A stretch of 26,100 bases of DNA from contig DATJCC010000014.1 of assembly GCA_035514995.1 (NCBI GenBank), forward strand, positions 1-26,100. The letters are read 5' to 3'. Source of the stretch: Leucobacter_A sp035514995. Its GTDB lineage: Bacteria > Actinomycetota > Actinomycetes > Actinomycetales > Microbacteriaceae. Shown one piece after another: positions 5,903 to 14,592 of the stretch. The notes beneath the pieces are model-generated. The model made no database searches, was not told where the DNA came from, and worked only from the letters and a program-made list of their open reading frames with translations. The translations under genes and the position numbers were made by a program. Within the stretch, counting starts at the first letter, position 1, and each line of letters starts with the position of its first letter.

Positions 5903-8704
5903 TTAATCTCGGCCCGTGAGCCCCCACGCATCATCATCACTGTCGCCCTCGACCTCTTCAACACCACTCAAATTTTGAGCTAGCGGATCATCATACGTTC
6001 GCTCTACCACTGCAGTATCGTTTGAGTCTGCTGAATCTGCAACCTTTGGAGGTGTCTGCCCACGCAACATTGCGATCACATTATCTAGCTCGTCTGGCGG
6101 AACAAGCACATCACGAGGTTTCGAACCGTCGGCTGGACCAACTATGTCCCGCGATTCAAGCAAATCCATCAACCTGCCAGCCTTTTGGTAGCCTATGCGC
6201 AGTTTTCTTTGCAGCATTGATGTTGAGCCGGACTGTATGCCGACCACCAACTCAACCGCCTGCACTAACGCTTCTAGGTCGCTACCAATATCGGGGTCGA
6301 TTTCTTTCTTCTCGAGGGCAGCCTGCACATCTTTGCGATAATCTGGTCGCGCTTGAGCTTTAACGTGTTTAACAACCCTATCTATTTCAGCCTCGTCGAC
6401 CCACGCTCCCTGCACCCTGATAGCGTTTGAGGCGCCCATAGGCAAAAATAAGCCGTCTCCTTGGCCAATAAGTTTGTCTGCTCCCGACTGATCTAAAATC
6501 ACTCTAGAGTCGGTAACCGACATCACCGCGAAAGCCAGACGGCTCGGCACGTTAGCCTTAATCAGGCCGGTAACCACATCAACAGACGGTCTTTGAGTCG
6601 CCAGCACTAGGTGGATCCCTGCTGCACGAGCTAGCTGGGTAATGCGCACAATTGAATCTTCAACGTCACGCGGTGCCTCCATCATGAGGTCTGCAAGCTC
6701 GTCTACGACCACAAGTAGATACGGGTAGGGCTTCAGCACACGCTCACTGTCAGGCGGAAGTTGCACTTCATTAGCCCTGACTGCCCGGTTGAAGTCATCA
6801 ATGTGTCTATAGCCAAAACTCGCCAGGTCGTCGTAGCGCATATCCATTTCTTTGACGACCCACTGTAGAGCTTCTGCAGCTTTTTTAGGACTCGTAATGA
6901 TTGGAGTGATCAGATGCGGAACCCCTTGATAGATGGTCAGTTCCACGCGCTTGGGGTCAACGAGCACCATTCGCACATCTGCAGGTGTCGCTCGCATCAA
7001 AATACTTGTGATCATCGAGTTTATAAAACTAGATTTACCTGATCCTGTAGAACCAGCCACAAGCAAGTGGGGCATTTTGGAGAGATTAGCGACAACAAAA
7101 TCACCTTTAACATCTTTACCAATTGCTACCGTGAGCGGGTGCGCACTAGAACGAGCCTTGTTAGACCTGAGCACATCGCCAAGCGAGACGTTCTCGCGAT
7201 CAACGTTAGGAATCTCAATACCGATAGCGCTTTTACCTGGAATGGGTGCAAGAATATTTACTTTGTCTGAAGCAACCGCATATGCAAAGTCTTGTGCAAG
7301 TGCTGTCACACGGCCCACTTTAACGCCGGGTGTCAGCTCAATTTCATACTGTGTTACTGTGGGGCCTCTCGAGTATCCCTGCACCTGCGCGTTAACCTTA
7401 AACTGGTCTAAAACAGAGTTAATAGCTGCTATTGTTTGAGCCGTGTTTTCGGAGTCAACTTTAGGAGATTCACCCTCTTGTAGAGTGTCGTCAGAAGGCA
7501 AAAGATATGCAGGCTGTTCGGGTTCTTCTTGTTTTGTAAACGGGTCAAACTTGCCAAGAGCTATTGACTCTCCCGGGTTTAAAACAACGTTTGTGTCGTC
7601 ATCATCAAAGTCGTCGTCACTTGGGGCTTGTTTGCGCAATGACTCGATTAGGCTTGCCACCTCGGCAGTGTCTGCAGGGTCGTGAGCCGGGCCACCTTCC
7701 TGCCCCACCAGAGCTGAGTCAAATGGGACCTCGTGAGAAGCGGTTTCGGCTTCAGCTTCAGCTTCAGGCTCAGCTTCTCCCAACAGTTCACCCGCACCCC
7801 CATAAAATTGCGGATCTTCTTCCCTGCCACTCGGGTTGCGTCGCCAAAAAGGCACCCCGTCGTCACCCTCGAAACTACCCGTGTCAAAAAGCACCTGCCC
7901 TGTTCGGTTGCTCTTCTCAGCACCACCTCGAGCAGCTCTACTAGCTCTACTGGCTCTAAGACGAAAAGGTCGCGCTGGCTCTGTTGCTGGCTCCACTGCT
8001 TGCTCGGGCTCCGCAGTTCCGTAGGGTTTACCTACTAGGTAAGAGTACATTTCTTGAAGTCTGCTACCTATTTTTGCGGGTGGCGTTTTGGTTATTATGA
8101 GCACTGAAAGACCAGTCAGCAAGACCAGAATCGGAACGGCAACCCAGATAGTTAAAAACATTAATGGGGCGCCCACGATCCACCCCACAAGGCCTCCCGC
8201 TTCTGCAAGAGCGGGCATACCGTCTGCGGGTTTTGGCGTTCCACCAAAAACGTGCGAAAAACCTGTGATACCTAAAAGTGCGAGACTTAAACCAACCGCT
8301 ATGCGTCTGTTATCGTGAGTGCCAGTGGGGTGGTTGAACAGCCAAAAAGCAAAACCAAACAAAATTATTGGGAGTGCGAAAGCGACCCTCCCAAAAAGAC
8401 CGCCAACAGTCCACTCGCTAAGCGTTATAGCAACCGGATTATTAATCAAGAACCACTCAAAAACAGCTCCGGCTAAACCAACTAAAACTAAAAATAGCGG
8501 GATGCCGTCTCTGCGCTGCTCTGGTTCTAACGGCTCAAGTCTAAACATGCGAGCTACTGCACCGACACCGTGCGCTAGCCCCATCCACATTTTAACGAAG
8601 GGGTTTGGGCCTTGATCGGCTGAAGAGAGCACTTTTGTTGTAGCCTGAGCACCCCTCGTGCGAGGTTTAGGTTTTTTGGCGCTCTGAGATCTCTTCTGTG
8701 CCAT
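5903..8704 (-). CDS. ftsK: DNA translocase FtsK
   Basis: FtsK is the septal ATP-driven DNA pump that clears and aligns chromosome termini at division. The 933-residue product has a basic N-terminus, membrane helices at about 68-88, 103-123, 134-153 and 171-205, then a long charged linker (about 225-420) containing the acidic AEPEAEAEAE and DDDFDDDD runs. The motor follows: Walker A GSTGSGKSS at 551-559, Walker B LLVVVDE at 663-669, and ATQRPSVDVVTGLIKANVPSR. The winged-helix gamma domain is near 810-875 (QSGSTSMLQRKLRIGYQKAGRL). The start at 8704 has no Shine-Dalgarno; TAACCT lies 6 nt before the ATG. femX diverges from it across 90 nt. Confidence 0.97.
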   Translation of the reverse strand: MAQKRSQSAKKPKPRTRGAQATTKVLSSADQGPNPFVKMWMGLAHGVGAVARMFRLEPLEPEQRRDGIPLFLVLVGLAGAVFEWFLINNPVAITLSEWTVGGLFGRVAFALPIILFGFAFWLFNHPTGTHDNRRIAVGLSLALLGITGFSHVFGGTPKPADGMPALAEAGGLVGWIVGAPLMFLTIWVAVPILVLLTGLSVLIITKTPPAKIGSRLQEMYSYLVGKPYGTAEPEQAVEPATEPARPFRLRASRASRAARGGAEKSNRTGQVLFDTGSFEGDDGVPFWRRNPSGREEDPQFYGGAGELLGEAEPEAEAEAETASHEVPFDSALVGQEGGPAHDPADTAEVASLIESLRKQAPSDDDFDDDDTNVVLNPGESIALGKFDPFTKQEEPEQPAYLLPSDDTLQEGESPKVDSENTAQTIAAINSVLDQFKVNAQVQGYSRGPTVTQYEIELTPGVKVGRVTALAQDFAYAVASDKVNILAPIPGKSAIGIEIPNVDRENVSLGDVLRSNKARSSAHPLTVAIGKDVKGDFVVANLSKMPHLLVAGSTGSGKSSFINSMITSILMRATPADVRMVLVDPKRVELTIYQGVPHLITPIITSPKKAAEALQWVVKEMDMRYDDLASFGYRHIDDFNRAVRANEVQLPPDSERVLKPYPYLLVVVDELADLMMEAPRDVEDSIVRITQLARAAGIHLVLATQRPSVDVVTGLIKANVPSRLAFAVMSVTDSRVILDQSGADKLIGQGDGLFLPMGASNAIRVQGAWVDEAEIDRVVKHVKAQARPDYRKDVQAALEKKEIDPDIGSDLEALVQAVELVVGIQSGSTSMLQRKLRIGYQKAGRLMDLLESRDIVGPADGSKPRDVLVPPDELDNVIAMLRGQTPPKVADSADSNDTAVVERTYDDPLAQNLSGVEEVEGDSDDDAWGLTGRD
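7748..7777. repeat. Hexamer-like GCTTCA repeat in the FtsK linker
   Basis: The plus strand repeats GCTTCA-like units (ggcttcagcttcagcttcaggctcagcttc), encoding the minus-strand AEPEAEAEAE run in the FtsK linker. Such in-frame repeats can change copy number without a frameshift; here they only alter linker length. Confidence 0.6.
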
Positions 8705-8710
8705 GCTAAT

Positions 8711-8716
8711 AGGTTA
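8711..8716 (-). promoter_or_regulatory. Candidate -10 hexamer for ftsK
   Basis: On the minus strand TAACCT is followed by ATTAGC and the ftsK ATG. No Shine-Dalgarno is present. Position fits a leaderless start; the hexamer is a poor match beyond TANNNT and no clear -35 is seen. Confidence 0.3.
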
Positions 8717-8781
8717 AGAGACACCAGTGACAACAACCATGTTTTCATCGGCGCGCCATAATTTATTACTGATTAGGCGAC

Positions 8782-8787
8782 TAGAAT
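8782..8787 (+). promoter_or_regulatory. Candidate -10 hexamer for leaderless femX-murJ mRNA
   Basis: TAGAAT is followed by 7 nt and then the ATG at 8795, placing the predicted transcription start on the start codon. No ribosome site lies between. The 90-nt gap 8705-8794 is shared with the divergent ftsK promoter. Confidence 0.5.
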
Positions 8788-8794
8788 AAGCACA

Positions 8795-9712
8795 ATGATA
8801 CATTTTTTACAACGTCAGCCCTGGGCACAGTTGCAAAAAGAATTGCAACGAGCAGTCGTTACTGACGAAGGTGAGGGCTGGCACTACCAAGCTTTTATTG
8901 AGCACGGAAAATTAGGAACCAGGCTGTACTGCCCCTACGGACCCGTTGTTGAATCAGCAGAAAAATTAAAACCCGCACTGGATTCCCTCATTGCAAACGC
9001 TAAAAAGCTGGGCGCTGTTTATCTTCGCATAGAACCCACCGGAAATATCACCACACAAGAAATCGATTATGCGGGAATCAAAAGAGCTCCCCGCAAACAG
9101 CCCGAACACACCCAACGCATTGACATTGATCGACCCTTTGCTGAAGTGCTCGCAGAAATGCGCAAGAGCCTCAGAAATGCTCACCGCAACTACACAAAAA
9201 AAGGTTTGAACGTGGTTACCAGTTCAGACCCAAAAGACGTTGAACATCTAATCAGTCTGCTTGATGAAGTTGCCGAACGAACGGGCATGGTCGCGCACGA
9301 CAGTGACTATTTACGCGCAAACGCAAACACGCTCATGCCTCTAGAAGCCGCCAAAGTTTATTTAGCGCAGTTGGACAGCAAAGTTATAGCAGCGGCTCTC
9401 GTATTCGATGACGAAGACTGCCGCTACTACGCTCACGCCGCTGCCGACACAGAACACCGCAACCTGCAGGCAGGGTCTATTCTTGTAACGCGAATGATAG
9501 AAGACTCCGCAAATAGCGATCAAAAGTTTTTTGACCTTTACGGTGTTGTTCCACCCTCAGAAGTAGACCACCCGTGGTTTGGGTTTAGCCAGTTTAAAAG
9601 GTCTTTTGGTGGCGAGCAGTTTGACTACGCTGGAACTTGGGAAATTCCGGTGCGTAAGCTTCGCTACAACTTCATTCTTTTGATCCGTAAAATTTTTAAA
9701 GATAAGTTTTAG
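8795..9712 (+). CDS. FemAB/FemX-family peptidoglycan aminoacyltransferase
   Basis: The 305-residue product resembles FemABX proteins, which use aminoacyl-tRNA to add bridge residues to the peptidoglycan stem peptide on lipid-linked precursors. Visible are the N-terminal FLQRQPWAQLQKEL start, the LGAVYLRIEP strand, the conserved SLRNAHRNYTKKGLNV segment and the C-terminal FDLYGVVP and GFSQFKRSFGGEQ motifs that mark the second acetyltransferase-like domain. It is shorter than staphylococcal FemA (about 420), nearer to Weissella FemX, and shows no coiled-coil arm. It is followed after 2 nt by murJ, which fits a lipid II role. Which residue it adds cannot be read from sequence. It has no signal peptide, so it acts in the cytoplasm. 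Confidence 0.85.
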   Translation: MIHFLQRQPWAQLQKELQRAVVTDEGEGWHYQAFIEHGKLGTRLYCPYGPVVESAEKLKPALDSLIANAKKLGAVYLRIEPTGNITTQEIDYAGIKRAPRKQPEHTQRIDIDRPFAEVLAEMRKSLRNAHRNYTKKGLNVVTSSDPKDVEHLISLLDEVAERTGMVAHDSDYLRANANTLMPLEAAKVYLAQLDSKVIAAALVFDDEDCRYYAHAAADTEHRNLQAGSILVTRMIEDSANSDQKFFDLYGVVPPSEVDHPWFGFSQFKRSFGGEQFDYAGTWEIPVRKLRYNFILLIRKIFKDKF

Positions 9713-9714
9713 CT

Positions 9715-11340
9715 TTGAGCACGCAAAATATCGGCAGAGCGGGTCTCATTTTAGCTTCGGGAACGCTTCTTTCTCGTATTTTAGGGCTGGGCCGGGCCAT
9801 GGTTTTAGCGTATGCGATTGGGTCAACGGGTCTAGCTGCTAACGCTTTTGCTGCCTCAATAAAGATTCCCAACACTGTTTATACCCTGATCATCACTGGA
9901 GCGCTAACCGCTGTTCTCGTGCCACAAATAACTAAGGCTGCTCTCGCCAAAGACGGTGGTCGCAGCTATATAAATAAACTTGTCTCACTAGCTATTGTTG
10001 GCTCTGCCGCGCTTCTTCCCGTGCTCGCTATTCTCACTCCGTGGTTGATCGCTTTTCTGGGGGCTGGCTGGGATAATCCGCAACAGACTAGACTCGCCAC
10101 TCTTTTTGCGTTTTGGTTGTTGCCGCAGGTGCTTTTTTATTCCCTGTACACAGTCGTAGGCGAGGTTTTAAACGCAAAAAGCTTTTTTGGTCCTTACGCC
10201 TGGTCACCCGTTTTAAACAATATCATCAGCATCGCGGGGCTATTAGCTTTTGTGTGGATCTACGGCGCTGACCCCGCAGGAAGCTTGCTACTGGAAAGAT
10301 GGGATCTGCTCGCTATCTTGCTAGTTGCCGGATCAGCAACGCTTGGGGTGGCAGTACAAGGCTTAGCGCTTTTTGCTTTCTGGAAGCGGGTGGGGCTTAA
10401 GTTCCGTTTCGACCTAAAGTTTCGCGGAATTGGTCTTGGCACAATGGGCAAGGTCGCATTCTGGACTTTTTTGACTGTTCTCGTTGCACAGCTTGTCGGT
10501 CTCATAAATTCTGCGGTTTTAAGCCTTGCACGCCCAGATGAGGCGGGGCTTGCGGCCTTTGAACTTGTCAATGTGATCTTTGTGATGCCCCACGCAATCA
10601 TCACAATTTCGCTGGTTACAGCAAACTTCACGCGCATGAGCGAGAGTGTGCACTCAGGTGATTTAGCAAAAATGAAACGCTACCTCGCAGAAGCTGCAAG
10701 GTTGGCCCTCATCTCAATGTTGTTTTTCACTGCGGCCATGATTTTGCTCGCGTTCCCACTCATTCGAATTATCCAGTGGGCCGCGCCATTTGACGTCATC
10801 ACGCTGATGGCGAAGCTACTGATTGTAACTCTTATCTGTCTGGCACCCTACAGCCTCGTGTTTGTTTTAAACCGCGGTTTTTTTGCGCTCAGTGACACCC
10901 GCACCCCATTTTTCATTGCGTTAGTGCAATCGGCGCTAATATTTGCGAGTAGCCTGTGGAGTTCAACGCTACCAACGCATCAGATTGCCTACGCTATTTC
11001 GCTTCTCATCTCACTGATAATCACAGCACAAGCGATAGCGACTTTCATCGTGTTGCGGACCCGCATTGGGTCTCTCGAGGGTCGCCGCTTGCTCACAACA
11101 TTTTTGCAGTCGATAATAGCAATAATTTTTGCTACCGCTGGGGGTGCTGCCGCGCTCTATATGATGGGGTGGATCAGTGAAACTTCGTTCCCTGTAGCTT
11201 CATTTTTAGGAGCTTTTATTTCTTCAGGCGTTGTCACACTAGTCATGGGTGTCATCTATATAGCAGTGCTCTTGATGCTCAAAAACACTGAAGCTATTCT
11301 TGTTGTGCAGAGGTTAAAACGTTTAGTTGTGCGCGGCTAG
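9715..11340 (+). CDS. murJ: MurJ/MviN-family lipid II flippase
   Basis: A 541-residue integral membrane protein of the MOP superfamily, probably moving lipid II across the membrane. It opens with the family signature ASGTLLSRILGLGRAMVLAYAIG at about residues 14-36 and contains about 14 hydrophobic segments, plus NRGFFALSDTRTPFF, the typical central motif of MurJ. The start is TTG at 9715, 2 nt after the femX stop, so the two are surely one transcript. It lacks the large C-terminal cytoplasmic extension seen in mycobacterial MurJ. It ends 9 nt from the convergent rnj stop. Many actinobacteria have a separate murJ near the origin, so this may be one of two copies. Confidence 0.9.
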   Translation: MSTQNIGRAGLILASGTLLSRILGLGRAMVLAYAIGSTGLAANAFAASIKIPNTVYTLIITGALTAVLVPQITKAALAKDGGRSYINKLVSLAIVGSAALLPVLAILTPWLIAFLGAGWDNPQQTRLATLFAFWLLPQVLFYSLYTVVGEVLNAKSFFGPYAWSPVLNNIISIAGLLAFVWIYGADPAGSLLLERWDLLAILLVAGSATLGVAVQGLALFAFWKRVGLKFRFDLKFRGIGLGTMGKVAFWTFLTVLVAQLVGLINSAVLSLARPDEAGLAAFELVNVIFVMPHAIITISLVTANFTRMSESVHSGDLAKMKRYLAEAARLALISMLFFTAAMILLAFPLIRIIQWAAPFDVITLMAKLLIVTLICLAPYSLVFVLNRGFFALSDTRTPFFIALVQSALIFASSLWSSTLPTHQIAYAISLLISLIITAQAIATFIVLRTRIGSLEGRRLLTTFLQSIIAIIFATAGGAAALYMMGWISETSFPVASFLGAFISSGVVTLVMGVIYIAVLLMLKNTEAILVVQRLKRLVVRG

Positions 11341-11349
11341 AAAAAGAAT

Positions 11350-13026
11350 CTAAACGACTACCACTACCGGCACAATCATCGCTCTGCGGCGGAGCCTCGC
11401 ACCAACCCATTTACCAAGTGTACGGCGAACAACCTGCTGCAGTTGATGATGATCTGCCACACCTTCAGCCATGGCGTCTTCTAGAGCTTTATAAATCTTT
11501 GGAATGATCTCGTCAAAAACTTTCTCGTCTTCTGCAACGCCCTTTGCCTGCACGACCGGGCCAGAAACTATGCGCCCAAGAGTAGTCTCAACAACTGTTA
11601 TAACCGAGATGAAACCCTCTTCAGCTAGGGTGCGGCGGTCTTTCAAATCATCGTCTGTGACACGGCCAACGCTCTTCCCATCAACATAGATGAAGTCGAT
11701 ATCGAGCTGACCCGCCACCCTGGCAACACCATCGCTGAGGTCAACCACGGTACCGTTCTCAGCGATTATTGTACGGTTTTGGGGCACCCCAGTTTCTATT
11801 GCCACCCCAGCATTAGCCACAAGATGACGGTATTCACCGTGAATAGGCATGACGTTTTTTGGCTTCACAATGTTATAACAGTACATCAGCTCACCAGCAG
11901 CGGCGTGACCTGAAACATGCACCTCTGCGTTGCCCTTGTGCACCACGTGAGCTCCGAGGCGCATCAGACCGTTGATAACCCTATAAACAGAGTTTTCATT
12001 GCCTGGGATCAAGCTCGATGCAAGGATTATAGTGTCTCCTTCACCAACCTCAATCTGGTGTTCCCCATTTGCCATGCGGCTTAGCACTGCCATTGGTTCA
12101 CCCTGCGAACCAGTCGACATGTAAACAATTCTGTGATCGGGAATGTCTGAGCTCTTCTTAAGATCTACTATCACGCCCTCGGGCACCTCTAGGTAACCGA
12201 GTTTCTGCGCAATCTGCATGTTGCGCACCATCGAGCGACCCAACAAAACTACTCTGCGACCTGAGTTTTGAGCCGCATTCATCACCTGCTGCACACGGTG
12301 CACGTGACTGGCAAAACTTGCAACGACTACTTTCCCCTTCGCCTGTGACATGATTCGTTCGATAACAGGCCCGATATCTTTTTCAAGGGGGGTGAAACCC
12401 GGTACGTCAGCGTTTGTCGAATCCGTCATAAAAAGGTCGACGCCCTCTTCGCCAAGACGCGCAAATGCTCTCAGGTCAGTAATGCGCCCATCGAGTGGGA
12501 GCTGATCCATTTTAAAGTCACCGGTGGCAAGAACCATACCGGCGCTCGTGCGAATAGCAACAGCTAGCGAGTCGGGGATTGAGTGGTTAACCGCCACAAA
12601 CTCTAAATCAAACGGCCCAGTCTGTATGCGCTCACCCTCAGCAACCAACCTTGAGACGGGAGTTATTCTGTGTTCTTTAAGTTTCGCTTCTATGAGCGCC
12701 AACGTCAGCTGTGAACCAATGAGCGGAATATCTTCACGCAGTTTCAGCAGGTATGGCACCCCGCCAATATGATCTTCGTGTCCGTGCGTTAAAACAACAG
12801 CAACAATGTCTCCCAGACGGTCTTCAATTTTTGTGATATCTGGCAGAATTAAATCTATTCCGGGATGGCTCTCTTCTGGGAAAAGAACCCCACAATCGAC
12901 GATTAACAGCTTTCCATCTATCTCGTAGACGGTCATATTTCTGCCAATTTCGCCGAGACCACCAAGAGGTGTTATCCGTAGCGCTCCCTGCTTTAACTTT
13001 GCAGGTGCATAAACTGTGCTATTCAA
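11350..13026 (-). CDS. rnj: Ribonuclease J
   Basis: RNase J is a zinc-dependent metallo-beta-lactamase/beta-CASP nuclease with endonuclease and 5'-3' exonuclease activity in RNA maturation and decay. The 558-residue product has the metal-binding HGHEDH at 81-86, ATGDFKMDQ and the beta-CASP part with SFASHVHRVQQ and STGSQGEPM, then HVSGHAAAGEL and MPIHGEYRHL. The C-terminal domain ends in a hydrophobic VPVVVVV tail. The start is TTG at 13026 with AGGAGA 6 nt upstream, 20 nt after dapA. dapA-rnj linkage is common in Gram-positive actinobacteria. Confidence 0.97.
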   Translation of the reverse strand: MNSTVYAPAKLKQGALRITPLGGLGEIGRNMTVYEIDGKLLIVDCGVLFPEESHPGIDLILPDITKIEDRLGDIVAVVLTHGHEDHIGGVPYLLKLREDIPLIGSQLTLALIEAKLKEHRITPVSRLVAEGERIQTGPFDLEFVAVNHSIPDSLAVAIRTSAGMVLATGDFKMDQLPLDGRITDLRAFARLGEEGVDLFMTDSTNADVPGFTPLEKDIGPVIERIMSQAKGKVVVASFASHVHRVQQVMNAAQNSGRRVVLLGRSMVRNMQIAQKLGYLEVPEGVIVDLKKSSDIPDHRIVYMSTGSQGEPMAVLSRMANGEHQIEVGEGDTIILASSLIPGNENSVYRVINGLMRLGAHVVHKGNAEVHVSGHAAAGELMYCYNIVKPKNVMPIHGEYRHLVANAGVAIETGVPQNRTIIAENGTVVDLSDGVARVAGQLDIDFIYVDGKSVGRVTDDDLKDRRTLAEEGFISVITVVETTLGRIVSGPVVQAKGVAEDEKVFDEIIPKIYKALEDAMAEGVADHHQLQQVVRRTLGKWVGARLRRRAMIVPVVVVV

Positions 13027-13046
13027 AAAATCTCCTGAATTAGTTT

Positions 13047-14024
13047 TTATCTGGTGGTGCCAGCTACCTTGGGCAAAGCTCCCCCGGCGGCGGCATTACG
13101 GTCAGGCCTAAAGTTTGAAAGGTCTAGGCCTTCTAAATCTCCTACTAGGCTAAGCTCATCTTCTATAATTGCCGCTTCCCACTCTTCAGGGCCAACTAAG
13201 GGAAGTCTGACTCGTGGGCTTCCAATACGACCAAGTCCGTGCAAAATATATTTAGCCGCGACAGTTCCTGGAACGTGGGTCATAACAGCTCGCACGAGTG
13301 GTTCAAGCTGGCGATGTGCCTCAAGAGCTGCTTTCAAATCACCCTTATTAACTGCGTCAATTATAACTCTGTATGGGGCTGCTGTGACGTTTGCTGTCAC
13401 GCCAATCAACCCCGAAGCACCAATCGATAAATGCGGTAGTACGTTTGCATCATCACCCGAAAAGTACAAAAGATCAGTTTGGTTTAGCACACGGCTAACC
13501 TCACTGAAGTCACCTTTAGCATCTTTTATAGCAACTATGTTTGGGTGCTTAGCCAGTCTCAAAATAGTTTCATAACGTATAGGCACTCCGGTGCGACCCG
13601 GGATATCGTAAAGAATTACTGGCAGATCTGTTGCGTCTGCAACCATGCGAAAGTGGGTTAATAAGCCAGCCTGGGTTGGTTTGTTGTAGTACGGAGTAAC
13701 TATCATCACGCCGTCGGCGCCTGCACGCTCACTGGATTTATACATTTCGATCGCGTGGGCGGTTTCGTTTGATCCGCCACCAGTAATCACCTTAGCTCGG
13801 CCAGAGCTAACAGATTTAGCCACTTCAACAAGTTTTATCTTCTCGGGGTCTGTGAGGGTTGAAGTTTCACCGGTTGTTCCTGTGACAACTATGCCGTCTG
13901 CCCCACGCTGAATGCAATCTTCAATGTGTTGCTCAGTAGCTTTCCAATCAACCTCACCTTCAGAGTCGAAGGGTGTGACGAGAGCAACCATTACCTGGCC
14001 GAAGGGATTTTCAATGTTTCTCAC
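13047..14024 (-). CDS. dapA: 4-hydroxy-tetrahydrodipicolinate synthase
   Basis: DapA condenses pyruvate with aspartate semialdehyde, the first committed step to diaminopimelate and lysine. The 325-residue product has GTTGE at 49-53, Tyr139 in LYDIPGRTG and the Schiff-base lysine K167 in VAIKDAKGDFSE. A C-terminal extension of about 25 residues (DLSNFRPDRNAAAGGALPK) exceeds the usual 290-300 residues. The start given is GTG at 14024; AAGGG abuts it, so an in-frame ATG at 13991 (MVALVTPF) cannot be excluded, though the NPFGQVMVALVTPF stretch looks conserved in relatives. It lies 25 nt after dfrA and 20 nt before rnj. dapB, the next enzyme, is 5.4 kb upstream on the same strand. Confidence 0.96.
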   Translation of the reverse strand: MRNIENPFGQVMVALVTPFDSEGEVDWKATEQHIEDCIQRGADGIVVTGTTGETSTLTDPEKIKLVEVAKSVSSGRAKVITGGGSNETAHAIEMYKSSERAGADGVMIVTPYYNKPTQAGLLTHFRMVADATDLPVILYDIPGRTGVPIRYETILRLAKHPNIVAIKDAKGDFSEVSRVLNQTDLLYFSGDDANVLPHLSIGASGLIGVTANVTAAPYRVIIDAVNKGDLKAALEAHRQLEPLVRAVMTHVPGTVAAKYILHGLGRIGSPRVRLPLVGPEEWEAAIIEDELSLVGDLEGLDLSNFRPDRNAAAGGALPKVAGTTR

Positions 14025-14049
14025 CCCTTAATCGTACCTAACTTCGAAA

Positions 14050-14592
14050 CTAATTTCTGCCGTACCGTTCAAACTTAAATTTCAAGCCGGTCGATGATTG
14101 AAGCACCTCACCGGGAGAAACCAACTGCCACGACTCATCAATTTCTGGTGCGAAGGTGTCGGCACCCTGAACATCGATAAATATTTGGGTGACCATCAGT
14201 GTGTCGGCGTGTGGCATGCCGTGCCGGTAAAGCTCGCCACCACCCATAATCCACGCATCAACTTCGGCTTCATCACCGCCCTGACCGTACTGAGAGTTAA
14301 TCAGTTCGAATGCATCATCAAGGTTTGCTACTGTTTGAGCCCCGTTTGCCACAAAATCTCTATTGCGTGTCACTACGATGTTCAGCCTGCCCGGGAGCGG
14401 CCGAAACCTTTCTGGTAAAGATTCCCAGGTGCGCCGCCCCATAATCACCGGCATACCAAGAGTTACAGCTTTGAAGTGAGCTAAATCTTCGGGAAGGTGC
14501 CAAGGCATATCACCTTTTTTGCCAATAACCCCAGAGCTGCTTTGAGCCCAGATCATGCCAAGCTTTAGGCCCCCAGTGCTTTTAAAGCTCAT
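14050..14592 (-). CDS. dfrA: Dihydrofolate reductase
   Basis: This enzyme regenerates tetrahydrofolate from the dihydrofolate made by ThyA, using NADPH. In the 180-residue product the substrate motif MPWHLPEDLAHFK carries the catalytic acid D36 (equivalent to E. coli D27); VIMGRRTWESLP and WIMGGGELY are the cofactor motifs. About eight residues (MSFKSTGG) precede the usual start of the fold. Its ATG overlaps the thyA stop by one base (TAATG, 14592), indicating translational coupling of two functionally linked enzymes. dapA follows after 25 nt. The alternative symbol folA is also used. Confidence 0.97.
   Translation of the reverse strand: MSFKSTGGLKLGMIWAQSSSGVIGKKGDMPWHLPEDLAHFKAVTLGMPVIMGRRTWESLPERFRPLPGRLNIVVTRNRDFVANGAQTVANLDDAFELINSQYGQGGDEAEVDAWIMGGGELYRHGMPHADTLMVTQIFIDVQGADTFAPEIDESWQLVSPGEVLQSSTGLKFKFERYGRN

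Noticed and set aside
6933..7439. Plus-strand open frame of 168 codons over the ftsK motor domain
   Set aside because: Shadow of ftsK; the real frame has Walker A and conserved FtsK motifs.
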